Under the pieces are notes generated by a model. The model was not told the origin of the DNA. It worked only from the letters and a program-made list of their open reading frames with translations, and made no database searches. Below, one piece after another: positions 1-8,167 of a stretch of DNA of 17,142 nt. How positions within the stretch are numbered: position 1 is the stretch's first letter; every line of letters starts with the position of its first letter. Position numbers and translations under genes: made by a program. This stretch comes from an uncultured Eubacteriales bacterium (GTDB lineage Bacteria > Bacillota > Clostridia > Lachnospirales > Anaerotignaceae), in the NCBI GenBank assembly GCA_934256695.1, contig CAKQPE010000036.1, forward strand, positions 1-17,142, written 5' to 3'.

Positions 1-2
1 AG

Positions 3-55
3 GGAACTTTTTCGATAAAAAAGTTCCTGCAAATCCCACTTTTCCATTTGGAAAA
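3..55 (-). repeat. Two inverted repeats downstream of dnaB
   Basis: Two perfect inverted repeats lie in the 136 bases after the dnaB stop. The one nearer the gene has 7-base arms at 40-46 and 49-55 (TTTTCCA/TGGAAAA). The farther one has 10-base arms at 3-12 and 18-27 (GGAACTTTTT/AAAAAGTTCC) around a 5-base loop. On the minus strand either could help end the dnaB transcript. Neither is followed by a clean run of T inside the window, so the terminator role is only an inference. I see no gene in 1-136. Confidence 0.5.
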
Positions 56-136
56 AATTAAATTTAATCCGTTTTATTAAAACTTTGATTAAAGGATTCA
101 CCCTTCATCCGTCACTAAAATATCTTCCTTAATATC

Positions 137-1483
137 TTAATAATTTTTCATCATATTTGCAAACTTCGTGTACTGTCCTAACCACATTAAATCCACCGTT
201 CCCGTAGGGCCGTTACGCTGTTTTGCTATTATAAGCTCTGCCTGATTTTTCTTTTCCGTGTCCGGAAAATAATATTCGTCCCTGTAAAGGAATGCAACTA
301 CGTCGGCGTCCTGTTCTATAGCTCCCGATTCTCTAAGGTCTGAAAGCATAGGTCTGTGGTCTGTACGGCTTTCACAGGCTCGGCTCAGCTGCGAAAGTGC
401 CACAACAGGTGCATTCATTTCTCTTGCTATGGCTTTTAACGACCTGGAAATTTCGGAAATTTCCTGCTGTCTTGAATCTGTTTTGGAGTCAGAACTCATA
501 AGCTGCAAGTAGTCTATAAGTATAAGTCCTACGCCTTTTTCAAGTTTCAGCTTTCGGCACTTGGCTCTTATATCCATAGGCGAAACGCCCGGTGTATCGT
601 CAATATATATGTCCGCCTGTGAAAGTGGCCCTATAGCCTGAATAAGCTTAGGCCAGTCATCTTCGTTAAGCTCACCTGTTCTCAGCTTCTGTGCATCTAT
701 CATAGCCTCAGAGCAAAGCATACGGTTTACAAGCTGCTCTTTTGACATTTCCAATGAGAATATGGCTACAGGCACATTAGCCCTTATAGCCGCATTCTGG
801 GCAATATTAAGGGCAAATGCTGTTTTTCCCATAGACGGTCTTGCTGCAAGAAGTATAAGATCCGACGGCTGAAGCCCTGCCGTTTTTGCGTCAAAATCGG
901 CAAACCCCGAAGGAACACCTGTAAGCTTTCCTTTGTTTTTATATATGTCTTCTATTCTTTCGAAGGCAGATACCGCAACATCTTTAATATGGAAAATTCC
1001 GCTTGAGCTTCTTCCTTCCATTATATTGAATATTCCCTGCTCTGCATTGTCAAGAATATGATTTATGCTTTCTTTTCCGTCATAACACTGCTGTGTTATT
1101 TCACCTGTTGTCTTTATAAGGGTTCTTAAAACAGCCTTATCCTTTACTATCTTTGCATAGTTTCGTATGTTTACGGAACTTCCCACAGATGAGGCAATCT
1201 GGCTTATATAACCTATTCCGCCTACCTGTTCAAAAATTCCTTTTTCTTCAAGCCTGTTTTTAACGGTTATTATGTCTATAGGCTCGCCTTTTGCGAACAA
1301 TTCCAATGCGGCTTCAAATACAGCTCTGTTGTCTGGGCGATAAAAGTCATCACCTTTAAGAACCTCCATGGCAACAGAAACCGCTTCTCTGTCTATAAAC
1401 ATAGAACTTAAAACCGCCTGCTCCGCCTCTGCATCATGGGGCGGAACTTTATTAAAATATTGAGTTGTATTTTCCTGCTCCAT
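137..1483 (-). CDS. dnaB: Replicative DNA helicase DnaB
   Basis: This is the hexameric helicase that unwinds DNA ahead of the replication fork and recruits primase. The 448-residue length is normal for the family. The N-terminal helical domain covers about residues 13-115 (PPHDAEAEQAVLSSM). The RecA-like motor follows a linker, with Walker A ARPSMGKT at 214-221, Walker B LILIDYLQLM around 320-329, the LSQLSR segment at 364-369 and the arginine-finger region KQRNGPTG at 421-428. A ribosome site (GAGGG, 5 bases before the ATG) supports the start. The gene follows rplI after 15 bases, the same pairing as rplI-dnaC in Bacillus subtilis, and is probably the last gene of the pheA operon. B. subtilis calls this protein DnaC. 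No intein or frameshift was seen. Confidence 0.97.
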   Translation of the reverse strand: MEQENTTQYFNKVPPHDAEAEQAVLSSMFIDREAVSVAMEVLKGDDFYRPDNRAVFEAALELFAKGEPIDIITVKNRLEEKGIFEQVGGIGYISQIASSVGSSVNIRNYAKIVKDKAVLRTLIKTTGEITQQCYDGKESINHILDNAEQGIFNIMEGRSSSGIFHIKDVAVSAFERIEDIYKNKGKLTGVPSGFADFDAKTAGLQPSDLILLAARPSMGKTAFALNIAQNAAIRANVPVAIFSLEMSKEQLVNRMLCSEAMIDAQKLRTGELNEDDWPKLIQAIGPLSQADIYIDDTPGVSPMDIRAKCRKLKLEKGVGLILIDYLQLMSSDSKTDSRQQEISEISRSLKAIAREMNAPVVALSQLSRACESRTDHRPMLSDLRESGAIEQDADVVAFLYRDEYYFPDTEKKNQAELIIAKQRNGPTGTVDLMWLGQYTKFANMMKNY

Positions 1484-1498
1484 AATGTCCCTCTTTTA

Positions 1499-1945
1499 TC
1501 AGCCTTCTGTAATAATTACTTTAACCTCGACTGTAACTTCGGGATGAAGTTTTATGTTTACGTGTCTTGTGCCTACCATCTTTATAGCGTCATTAATAAC
1601 GATTTTCTTTTTATCTACAACCAGACCTGTCTGTGCCTCTATGGCTGCGGCAATTTCCTTGTTTGTAACAGAACCGAAAACCTTTCCGTTTTCTCCTGCC
1701 TTAACAGTAACCTTAATGTCTTTTTCTGCAAGCTTTTCGCCTAATTCTTTAGCTGCCGCAAGTTCCTCGGCTTTTTTCTTTTCTTCGGCTTTTTTCTGTA
1801 ATTTAAGGTTATTTATGTTTTCGTTTGTTGCTGCAAGTGCAAGTTTCTTAGGGAATAAGAAGTTGTTTGCATATCCGTCGCTTGCGTTTACAAGCTGTCC
1901 TTTTTTACCTGCTCCCTTAACATCTGCAAGAAGAATTACTTTCAT
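1499..1945 (-). CDS. rplI: 50S ribosomal protein L9
   Basis: L9 binds 23S rRNA near the base of the L1 stalk through its N-terminal domain; a long helix connects this to a C-terminal domain. The N-terminal signature is clear: GAGKKGQLVN followed by DGYANNFLFPKKLA. Residues about 43-75 form the Lys/Glu/Ala-rich connecting helix. I place the start at the second of two nearby ATGs (1945, protein MKVILL...). The GGAGG is 9 bases from that ATG but only 3 bases from the upstream one at 1951. The chosen start gives 148 residues, the usual length, and the usual N-terminus. The gene overlaps the 3' end of the upstream DHH gene by 29 bases, so its ribosome site lies inside that coding region, which suggests coupled translation. 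Isoleucine codons near its end are ATT, as in highly expressed genes. Confidence 0.96.
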   Translation of the reverse strand: MKVILLADVKGAGKKGQLVNASDGYANNFLFPKKLALAATNENINNLKLQKKAEEKKKAEELAAAKELGEKLAEKDIKVTVKAGENGKVFGSVTNKEIAAAIEAQTGLVVDKKKIVINDAIKMVGTRHVNIKLHPEVTVEVKVIITEG

Positions 1946-3134
1946 TTTCATTTACCTCCAATAAATATTCGTCTACTGACTTTTTCAGCATTTTTTCAAC
2001 ATCGGCTATGGATTTGCCCTCAAACTGCACTCCTGCCATATTTAAGTGACCTCCACCGCCTAATTTTTTCAATATTTTTCCAACATCAACCCGCCCGTTG
2101 CTTCTTGCACTTACAAAAACCGTAGTGTCATATTTGCAAATGACTATTGATGCTTCAACTCCTTTTATGTCCAAAAGCTCATCTGCCGCTCTTGCACAGG
2201 CAAGGTATACATTTTTGTGATTATAGTCACAAACAGAAAATATTATACCGCTTTTATATATTTTAGAGCTTTCCACGGCATTTGCTTTTGCCATTTCAAG
2301 CTTCATATTGTTTTTAAACAGCTTTCTTGCCGAAACCGTATCAGCACCTTTTTCGCAAAGATATGCTGCTGCATAGAATACACCTTCTGTACTGTTTATA
2401 CTGAAACTTCTTGTATCAACTATAAGTCCTGCCAAAAGTGACTCCGATACCACAACCGAAGGTGATACACCTGCACCTTTAAGTATGTCAGTCACTATTT
2501 CACAGCTTGAAGAATACTTTGGTTCAATAAACATATAATCGGCAAAAACCGCATTTCCGCTGTCTTTATGATGGTCTATAATTATTGTATATTTTGCTTT
2601 TTTAAAAACAGATATATTTTCAACCAACGATAGTGCATGAGTATCACACAAAATAACAAGGCTATTTTTCACCATTCCGCTTTCGGCATCTGCCGATGAT
2701 ATAAATATATCTTTATATTCATCGTTTTGAATATATTTGTCATATATATCCTTTATGGCAAATATATCATCACCAATTATTATTTTAGCATTTTTTTTAT
2801 ATTTTTTACATACTTCATAAAGACCGGCACATGCACCAAAACTGTCAAAGTCCGCTCTCTTGTGGCCCATAAGATAAATAAAATCGCTTTTTTTAATTGC
2901 TTTAACAACAGCTTTAGCTGCATCATCAGTTTTATTTTCGCTGTTCTTTATACAAAACCAAGTTATGCAGCAATAGAAAGAAAAAGCAATTATCGCCGTT
3001 GATAACATATAAAACGCCACGGTAGGCATTATAACCGCCGAAAGCAGTAAAAATATAAATATAATACCGAAAAATAATTTGCCGAACAGACTCACTTCTT
3101 CTTTTATATATTTAAAAAAACTTTTCAAAGCCAA
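1917..3134 (-). CDS. Short GdpP-like DHH/DHHA1 membrane phosphodiesterase
   Basis: It is probably a phosphodiesterase acting on cyclic di-AMP or linear dinucleotides at the membrane. Two hydrophobic segments (about residues 18-36 and 38-61) anchor the N-terminus. The DHH domain has GHKRADFDSFG (90-100; H91, D95, D97), CDTH (163-166), the namesake DHH (187-189) and D240. The DHHA1 domain ends in GGGGH (359-363). The metal-binding residues expected of an active enzyme are therefore present. At 405 residues it is much shorter than full GdpP (about 650). Only about 25 residues separate the last membrane segment from the DHH domain, so the PAS and degenerate GGDEF domains are missing. The position before rplI-dnaB matches that of gdpP (yybT) in Firmicutes. 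The start is TTG: 3134 is 3 bases after GGAGG, and a second TTG at 3128, 9 bases after it, is at least as likely. pheA ends 12 bases upstream. An NrnA-type nanoRNase role is the main alternative. Confidence 0.87.
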   Translation of the reverse strand: MALKSFFKYIKEEVSLFGKLFFGIIFIFLLLSAVIMPTVAFYMLSTAIIAFSFYCCITWFCIKNSENKTDDAAKAVVKAIKKSDFIYLMGHKRADFDSFGACAGLYEVCKKYKKNAKIIIGDDIFAIKDIYDKYIQNDEYKDIFISSADAESGMVKNSLVILCDTHALSLVENISVFKKAKYTIIIDHHKDSGNAVFADYMFIEPKYSSSCEIVTDILKGAGVSPSVVVSESLLAGLIVDTRSFSINSTEGVFYAAAYLCEKGADTVSARKLFKNNMKLEMAKANAVESSKIYKSGIIFSVCDYNHKNVYLACARAADELLDIKGVEASIVICKYDTTVFVSARSNGRVDVGKILKKLGGGGHLNMAGVQFEGKSIADVEKMLKKSVDEYLLEVNENESNSSCRC

Positions 3135-3146
3135 CTGCCTCCAAGG

Positions 3147-3980
3147 TTATTTCAATATATCATATGTACCCAAAAGCTTAAAGAAGTCTGTTTTTCTTTC
3201 AAGCATTTTAAGTGCGTCACGCCTGTCATAAATATTATTACACTCAAGGTCTATGTAAAATATGTATCTTCCAAGCTGATCTTTCATCGGTCTTGACTCT
3301 ATTTTGCTCATGTTTATATCCCATATAGCAAGTATATCAAGCACTCTGTAAAGTTCGCCCGGCTTTGAACCGAGAGAAAATACAACACTCGTCTTTCCGT
3401 CTTTAACAGTGCTTGTATCCTCTTTGGTAACAACAAAAAACCTTGTTTCATTGTGGCTTTTGTCCTGTATTCCTTCTTCAACTATGCAAAGTGAATATAT
3501 TTCTGCGGCAGCTTTAGGCGAAATTGCAAAATAATTTTCTGTGCTTTCGCTTACTATTTTTGCCGCTTCCGAGTTTGATGATACCTGAATTGTTTCCACA
3601 TCGGGATATACTTCCTCCAGATGTTTTCTGCATTGGCCCAATGACTGCGGATGTGAAAATATCTTTTCCGGTTTCTTGCCCACACATTCCCTTCTTGTCA
3701 TTAGATTATGGCAAATAGGAATTACTATTTCTTTTTTTATATGGAGATTAACATCAAATATAAGTGAATCTATGGTATAGTTTACCGTTCCTTCTATTGA
3801 ATTTTCAAAAGGTACTACACCTTCGTCAATCTCACCATTATCTACTGCCTTGAGTATATCCGGAATTTTGGAAAACGGTATAACCTCAATCTCTTTATTG
3901 AAATTACTCAGAGACTGTGCATATTTATCAGCCGCCATTTGGGAGAATGTTCCCTGCGGACCGAGATATCCGATTTTCAT
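3147..3980 (-). CDS. pheA: Prephenate dehydratase (ACT-regulated)
   Basis: It converts prephenate to phenylpyruvate, the committed step to phenylalanine. This is the stand-alone form (277 residues) with no chorismate mutase domain. The N-terminus MKIGYLGPQGTFSQ, the ENSIEGTV segment (59-66), SHPQSLGQC (109-117) and the catalytic TRF motif (179-181) are all visible. A C-terminal ACT domain covers about residues 197-275 and contains the ESRP motif (228-231), which in this family belongs to the phenylalanine site for feedback inhibition. The ATG follows AAGGAG after 11 bases. It is the first gene after a clear promoter and probably leads an operon with the DHH, rplI and dnaB genes. The leader is only about 40 bases, so I see no room for a T-box or attenuator. 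Confidence 0.96.
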   Translation of the reverse strand: MKIGYLGPQGTFSQMAADKYAQSLSNFNKEIEVIPFSKIPDILKAVDNGEIDEGVVPFENSIEGTVNYTIDSLIFDVNLHIKKEIVIPICHNLMTRRECVGKKPEKIFSHPQSLGQCRKHLEEVYPDVETIQVSSNSEAAKIVSESTENYFAISPKAAAEIYSLCIVEEGIQDKSHNETRFFVVTKEDTSTVKDGKTSVVFSLGSKPGELYRVLDILAIWDINMSKIESRPMKDQLGRYIFYIDLECNNIYDRRDALKMLERKTDFFKLLGTYDILK

Positions 3981-4020
3981 TTCTTATTCTGCTCCTTAAT
4001 AAATTATTTACAATCATATT

Positions 4021-4049
4021 ATTTTAACACACCCAACGCCATAATCCAA
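4021..4049 (-). promoter_or_regulatory. Promoter of the pheA-DHH-rplI-dnaB operon
   Basis: On the minus strand TTGGAT (4044-4049) is separated by exactly 17 bases from TAAAAT (4021-4026), a good match to a housekeeping sigma-A promoter. Transcription would start near 4014, about 35 bases before the pheA ATG. Confidence 0.75.
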
Positions 4050-4120
4050 CATTTTTTTAAAATCACACTCTCCGTATACATCTGCATAAGCTGATTTTTA
4101 TTTAAATTTATATGTATTTA

Positions 4121-4162
4121 ACAAAAAAGTCACTTCAAAACATTACATTTTAAAGTGACTTT
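4121..4162 (-). terminator. Intrinsic terminator after lysC
   Basis: The arms AAAGTCACTT (4126-4135) and AAGTGACTTT (4153-4162) form a perfect 10-bp stem. Inner A/T pairs can extend it past one mismatch. On the minus strand a run of T (complement of 4123-4128) follows the stem. It lies 22 bases after the lysC stop and ends the ACT-hom-thrB-lysC operon. Confidence 0.88.
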
Positions 4163-4184
4163 CGGTTGAAAATTATATTTGTTT

Positions 4185-5411
4185 TTATGCTTTTCTCATG
4201 TTTGCCGAAGCAAGGTTAAACTTGTCGTGGATAGCAACGATTGAGTTTTCAACGTCTTTTTCGTCTACAACAACGCTTATCTTTATTTCCGAAGTTGAAA
4301 TCATCTTTATGTTTGCACCTGCATCATAAAGAGCTTCGAACATAAGGCTTGCAACACCGGGATGTGTAGCCATACCGGCACCTACGATAGATACCTTTGC
4401 AACACCTGTAGTTGATGTAATATCCTGTGCATGGATTAAATGGCGGTTTTCATTAAGTATCTTAATAGCTTCGTCTTTGTCGCCTGCCGATACTGTAAAT
4501 GAAATAGCTGTTGTGTTATTTGCACCGTTTGACTGAACTATTATGTCAACTGAAATATTATGTTTTTCAAGTATTGAGAAAACTTCAAAAGCACTGCCCG
4601 GCTGGTCTTCAATACCTCTTATTGTAATTATTGCCTGATCTTTTTCGGAAGTAACTCCGCTTATAAGCATTTTTTCCACTTTGGAATCCTCCTTAACTAC
4701 TGTACCTTCTTCTCTTGTAAGGCTTGAACGAACAACAAGCTCCACACCGTATTTCTGTGCAACCTCTACAGAACGTGTATGAAGAACCTTTGCACCGAGT
4801 GATGCAAGCTCTGCCATTTCGCTGTAGCCTATTTCGTCAAGCTTTCTTGCGTCTTTAACTATTCTTGGATCTGCTGTGTATACACCGTCAACATCTGTAT
4901 ATATTTCGCAAAGATCTGCACCAAGTACTGCCGCTATAGCAACAGCTGATGTATCTGAACCGCCTCTGCCAAGAGTTGTGATATCGTCGAACTTGTTTAT
5001 TCCCTGAAAACCTGTTACAAGAACGATATTCTTTCTGTCAAGCTCCTGACGGATTCTTTCTCTGCCTATTGTTTTAATTTTTGCATTGGAATAAACCGAT
5101 GTTGTTGCAATGCCAACCTGAAAAGCATTAAGAGAAACTGCATTATACCCCATTTTCTGAAGTGCCATAGCCATAAGTGCTACTGACTGCTGTTCTCCTG
5201 TTGAAAGGAGCATATCCATTTCTCTTTTTGACGGATTAGGATTTATTTCATGTGCCTTTTCAATAAGGTCATCTGTAGTGTCGCCCTGTGCAGAAAGTAT
5301 AACTACAACTTCATTGCCCTTATCATAGGTTTCGGCTATTCTGCCTGCTACATTGAATACTCTTTCAGCATTAGCTACGGAGCTTCCTCCGAATTTCTGA
5401 ACTACTAACAA
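4185..5411 (-). CDS. lysC: Aspartokinase, monofunctional
   Basis: It phosphorylates aspartate to aspartyl phosphate, the first step toward lysine, threonine, methionine and diaminopimelate. The kinase domain spans about residues 1-240, with KFGGSS at 6-11, the TTLGRGGSD motif ending at 153, and YTDVDGVYTADPR at 171-183. Two ACT domains follow (about 262-325 and 338-402), the usual effector-binding pair for lysine and/or threonine feedback. The 408-residue length matches the single-function class. The start codon is TTG, 7 bases after AGGGGG; no better start exists because the family N-terminus begins here. The gene is last in the operon, 40 bases after thrB, and a hairpin terminator follows. 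Which amino acid inhibits it cannot be read from the sequence by eye. Confidence 0.96.
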   Translation of the reverse strand: MLVVQKFGGSSVANAERVFNVAGRIAETYDKGNEVVVILSAQGDTTDDLIEKAHEINPNPSKREMDMLLSTGEQQSVALMAMALQKMGYNAVSLNAFQVGIATTSVYSNAKIKTIGRERIRQELDRKNIVLVTGFQGINKFDDITTLGRGGSDTSAVAIAAVLGADLCEIYTDVDGVYTADPRIVKDARKLDEIGYSEMAELASLGAKVLHTRSVEVAQKYGVELVVRSSLTREEGTVVKEDSKVEKMLISGVTSEKDQAIITIRGIEDQPGSAFEVFSILEKHNISVDIIVQSNGANNTTAISFTVSAGDKDEAIKILNENRHLIHAQDITSTTGVAKVSIVGAGMATHPGVASLMFEALYDAGANIKMISTSEIKISVVVDEKDVENSIVAIHDKFNLASANMRKA

Positions 5412-5451
5412 TGTTTTTCCCCCTGTTCTAATTTATCTTTTAAAATTTTTG

Positions 5452-6357
5452 TCAGCCTTCTATTATTCTTGCACCTAAAAGGTCCGGTTTCAAAATTTCC
5501 AGTGTCCACTTGTGGTCTGTTATAGATGCAAGATAAGCATTCATATTTACAGCAAACTCATCTGCCATATCATCTGTAAGCACGCTTACCAAAGTTGGGC
5601 CTGCACCGCTGAGATACGAACCCTTTGCACCGTATTTGTCGGCAGCCTTAAATATTCCGTCCATACCAGGAACAAGCTGCATACGGTACGGCTGATGAAG
5701 TCTGTCATCCATAGCCATTTTAAGGTTATCTATATTGCCTGTAATCATTGATGCAACAAGAAGTGCTGCTCTTGATGAGTTGAATATCGCATCTTTTCTC
5801 AAAACCGTATGAGGAAGAATATTTCTTGATTTTTCTGTAGATACAGGGAAATCAGGAATCATTACCGCAAACGAAAGATTGTCCGGCATACTTACCTTAA
5901 CATGTCTCATTTCATCTTGACTCATAGCACCGATAACCATACCGCCCAAAAGTGCAGGGTTAGAGTTATCAGGGTGTCCTTCAATCTGTGCAGCTATCTG
6001 AGATAAGTCATCTGTGCTGTAGTGGCATCCGGAAAGATCATTTGCGGCAATAAGACCTGCCACTATACATGCTGCGGAACTTCCGAGACCTCTTGTGTTT
6101 GGTATGTAGTCCTCTTGTATAAGTCTTACACCCGGCATAGGCTTTCCTACCATTGTAAAGAAATCCTTTATTGTCTTATAAATAAGGTTTGTCTCATCTG
6201 TAGGTATTTTCAGCTCCTGTTTGCGGTTTATAAGTATCTGTATGCCTTCGTCAATTTCCACATACCAAAGATGGTTGTATTTCTGGAAAGCTATACCAAC
6301 ACTGTCAAATCCGGAACCCATATTTGCTGATGTTGCCGGTACTATTATATGCTTCAT
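5452..6357 (-). CDS. thrB: Homoserine kinase (GHMP family)
   Basis: It phosphorylates homoserine on the way to threonine. The N-terminus MKHIIVPATSANMGSGFDS is typical of ThrB, and the GHMP ATP-binding loop RGLGSSAA lies at 89-96. The later AKGSYLSGAGPT segment is the third GHMP motif. I place the start at ATG 6357, 8 bases after GGAGG. The open frame extends upstream to a GTG at 6375, but that GTG lies just before the GGAGG and would add six residues (MWRNKK) not expected in the family. The resulting 301 residues is a normal length. The gene starts 4 bases after the hom stop, so the two are likely translated together. No thrC (threonine synthase) is in this window. Confidence 0.95.
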   Translation of the reverse strand: MKHIIVPATSANMGSGFDSVGIAFQKYNHLWYVEIDEGIQILINRKQELKIPTDETNLIYKTIKDFFTMVGKPMPGVRLIQEDYIPNTRGLGSSAACIVAGLIAANDLSGCHYSTDDLSQIAAQIEGHPDNSNPALLGGMVIGAMSQDEMRHVKVSMPDNLSFAVMIPDFPVSTEKSRNILPHTVLRKDAIFNSSRAALLVASMITGNIDNLKMAMDDRLHQPYRMQLVPGMDGIFKAADKYGAKGSYLSGAGPTLVSVLTDDMADEFAVNMNAYLASITDHKWTLEILKPDLLGARIIEG

Positions 6358-6361
6358 TTTT

Positions 6362-7603
6362 TTATTCCTCCACACGAATTATGTTAATAACTTCTTTTAC
6401 AGAATTATCTGCGGAAAGAATGTCTCTCTTTTCGTTAATTGATTTTTCGGTTTCTTTTCCTGTTAAGAAAGCAAACTCGCCTTCTGCCTCAGGTATTTCT
6501 GTAAATTTATCTGTGCCAAATATTTTTTCAACAGCTGCTTTGGCTGCTTCTTTATTTTCAAAAGCCACTCTTACAAAGCATTTAACCTCGCTCTTGTCAG
6601 CACTTAAAACATGAATTGTTTCGTCAACATTCCAGTCTATAGCTTTATGAGTGCCTTTGCTCTTTACTTCGTCAATTATGTCTCCAACCACTGCTGCCGC
6701 TGTAGGAAGCTTGCCTGCTCCGCTGCCGTAGTACATTGTTTCACCGGACATATTTCCCTGAACAAATATTGCATTAAATGCGTTGTTTACAGATGCAAGC
6801 GGATGCTTATTGCTTATAAGGCAAGGAGAAACCTTTGCACTTACGCCTTCGGCTGTTTTTTCGCTGCCGGCAATAAGTTTTATTACACAGTTAAGAGCCT
6901 TTGCATAAGCAATATCTTTAGCTGTAATTTTTGTAATGCCTTCTGTAAGTATTTCCTTGTAGTCTACAGTAGCACCGAAAGCAACTGATGAAAGTATTGC
7001 TATTTTTCTGCAGGCATCATGTCCTTCAACATCTGCTGTAGGGTCAGCCTCGGCATAACCAAGCTGCTGTGCTGTTTTAAGCACTTCTTCAAAAGTCTTT
7101 CCTTCTTCAGTCATCTTTGTAAGAATATAGTTTGTTGTACCGTTAAGTATACCTTTTATTTTTAAAATATCATCTGATGTAAGAGATGTGTTTAAAGGTC
7201 TTATAACAGGTATAGTACCTCCGCAGCTTGCCTCAAACATATAGTTTACATTGTTTTCCTTAGCTATTTTAAGCAGTTCGGGACCTTTTTCCGCAACAAG
7301 TGCTTTGTTGCTTGTTACAACACTCTTGCCTTTTTCCATTGCTCTTTTGCTGAAAGTAAATGCCGGTTCAACACCGCCCATTACCTCTGCTACAACATCA
7401 ATGCTTTCATCATTTAAAATATCTTCAAAATCATGAGTAAGAATTTTTTCTGCCTCATCACCCGGAAAATCCCTTAAATCAAGAACTTTCTTTACTTCAA
7501 TTTCTTCTCCAGCCTTGCGTTTAATAATTTCTTTGTTTATCTTCAAAACCTCATAAACACCGCTGCCTACTGTACCATAACCTAAAATTCCTACTCCTGC
7601 CAT
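6362..7603 (-). CDS. hom: Homoserine dehydrogenase
   Basis: It reduces aspartate semialdehyde to homoserine with NAD(P)H, the branch point to threonine and methionine. The Rossmann motif GYGTVG is at residues 8-13. The family signature GILNGTTNYIL is at 151-161, and the EGHDACRK segment at 193-200 carries the conserved aspartate and lysine of the active-site region. A C-terminal ACT domain (about 340-412) is present, as in threonine-inhibited forms. The 413 residues are slightly short of the common 430. The ATG is 7 bases after GGGAG, which itself overlaps the stop of the upstream ACT gene. It is the monofunctional type, not an aspartokinase fusion. Confidence 0.96.
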   Translation of the reverse strand: MAGVGILGYGTVGSGVYEVLKINKEIIKRKAGEEIEVKKVLDLRDFPGDEAEKILTHDFEDILNDESIDVVAEVMGGVEPAFTFSKRAMEKGKSVVTSNKALVAEKGPELLKIAKENNVNYMFEASCGGTIPVIRPLNTSLTSDDILKIKGILNGTTNYILTKMTEEGKTFEEVLKTAQQLGYAEADPTADVEGHDACRKIAILSSVAFGATVDYKEILTEGITKITAKDIAYAKALNCVIKLIAGSEKTAEGVSAKVSPCLISNKHPLASVNNAFNAIFVQGNMSGETMYYGSGAGKLPTAAAVVGDIIDEVKSKGTHKAIDWNVDETIHVLSADKSEVKCFVRVAFENKEAAKAAVEKIFGTDKFTEIPEAEGEFAFLTGKETEKSINEKRDILSADNSVKEVINIIRVEE

Positions 7604-7607
7604 AAAT

Positions 7608-8051
7608 TTACTCCCTTGCTATTATACTTAAAGATATTACACCGGGCAGTTCTTTAACATTATCCATAAAATGTCCCATATCACTGTCCATGGCGTTTGT
7701 TTCTATTGTAATAGTTACGTTTGCTATACCGTTTATAGGTATATTCTGGTTTATTGTCAATATATTTGCTCCTGCTGCAGCAACTGAATTAAGTACTGCG
7801 GAAAGAATCCCCTTTGTATCGTCAAGATTAATACCGAAAGTAACCGTTTTTCCTCTTGTGTTTTCATAAAGCGGAAAAACAGCATCACGATATTTATAAA
7901 ACGCACTTCGGCTTATGCCTACATTGCTTACAGCATCCTGTACGGTTTTTTCTCTGCCGCTTGCCAAAAGATTTTTAACGTCCATAACCTTTAAAAATAT
8001 CTCAGGCAGAACACTCTTATCCACAATATAAAACTTTTTATCTTCTTTCAT
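7608..8051 (-). CDS. UPF0735/PheB-like ACT domain protein
   Basis: This small (147-residue) protein resembles the UPF0735 family (PheB of Bacillus). The N-terminal third has a helix-turn-helix-like stretch (about residues 27-52, with VQDAVSNVGISRSAFYKYRD). Residues about 68-147 form an ACT domain (VTFGINLDD, then ILSAVLNSVAAAGANILTIN). No catalytic domain is present. The family is named after its link to phenylalanine genes in B. subtilis, but its biochemical role is not settled. As first gene of an operon with hom, thrB and lysC, it may sense an amino acid of that pathway and act as a regulator; this is inferred from position and domains. The ATG follows GGAGGG after 4 bases, and hom begins 4 bases after its stop. 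Confidence 0.88.
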   Translation of the reverse strand: MKEDKKFYIVDKSVLPEIFLKVMDVKNLLASGREKTVQDAVSNVGISRSAFYKYRDAVFPLYENTRGKTVTFGINLDDTKGILSAVLNSVAAAGANILTINQNIPINGIANVTITIETNAMDSDMGHFMDNVKELPGVISLSIIARE

Positions 8052-8098
8052 TTTGCCCTCCGGTTCTCCCTATAAAAACATTTGTGTGTACGTGGTAG

Positions 8099-8127
8099 AA
8101 TATATCATTATTTTAATACAAATTCAA
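8099..8127 (-). promoter_or_regulatory. Promoter of the ACT-hom-thrB-lysC operon
   Basis: On the minus strand TTGAAT (8122-8127) and TATATT (8099-8104) are separated by 17 bases. Transcription would start near 8092 and give a leader of only about 40 bases, too short for a lysine riboswitch or a T-box. No hairpin was seen between this promoter and the upstream arsC-like gene, so some read-through from that gene is possible. Confidence 0.75.
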
Positions 8128-8167
8128 GTGTTTTTGCAGTTTTTATACAAAAAGGACAAAATTATGC

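Noticed and set aside
1554..1964. Open frame of 136 residues on the plus strand
   Set aside because: It is antisense to rplI; the Phe/Ser/Ala-rich product mirrors the Lys/Ala/Glu-rich L9 helix.
5452..6375. Longer thrB from GTG at 6375
   Set aside because: The GTG lies just before the ribosome site itself; ATG at 6357 has correct spacing and the family N-terminus.
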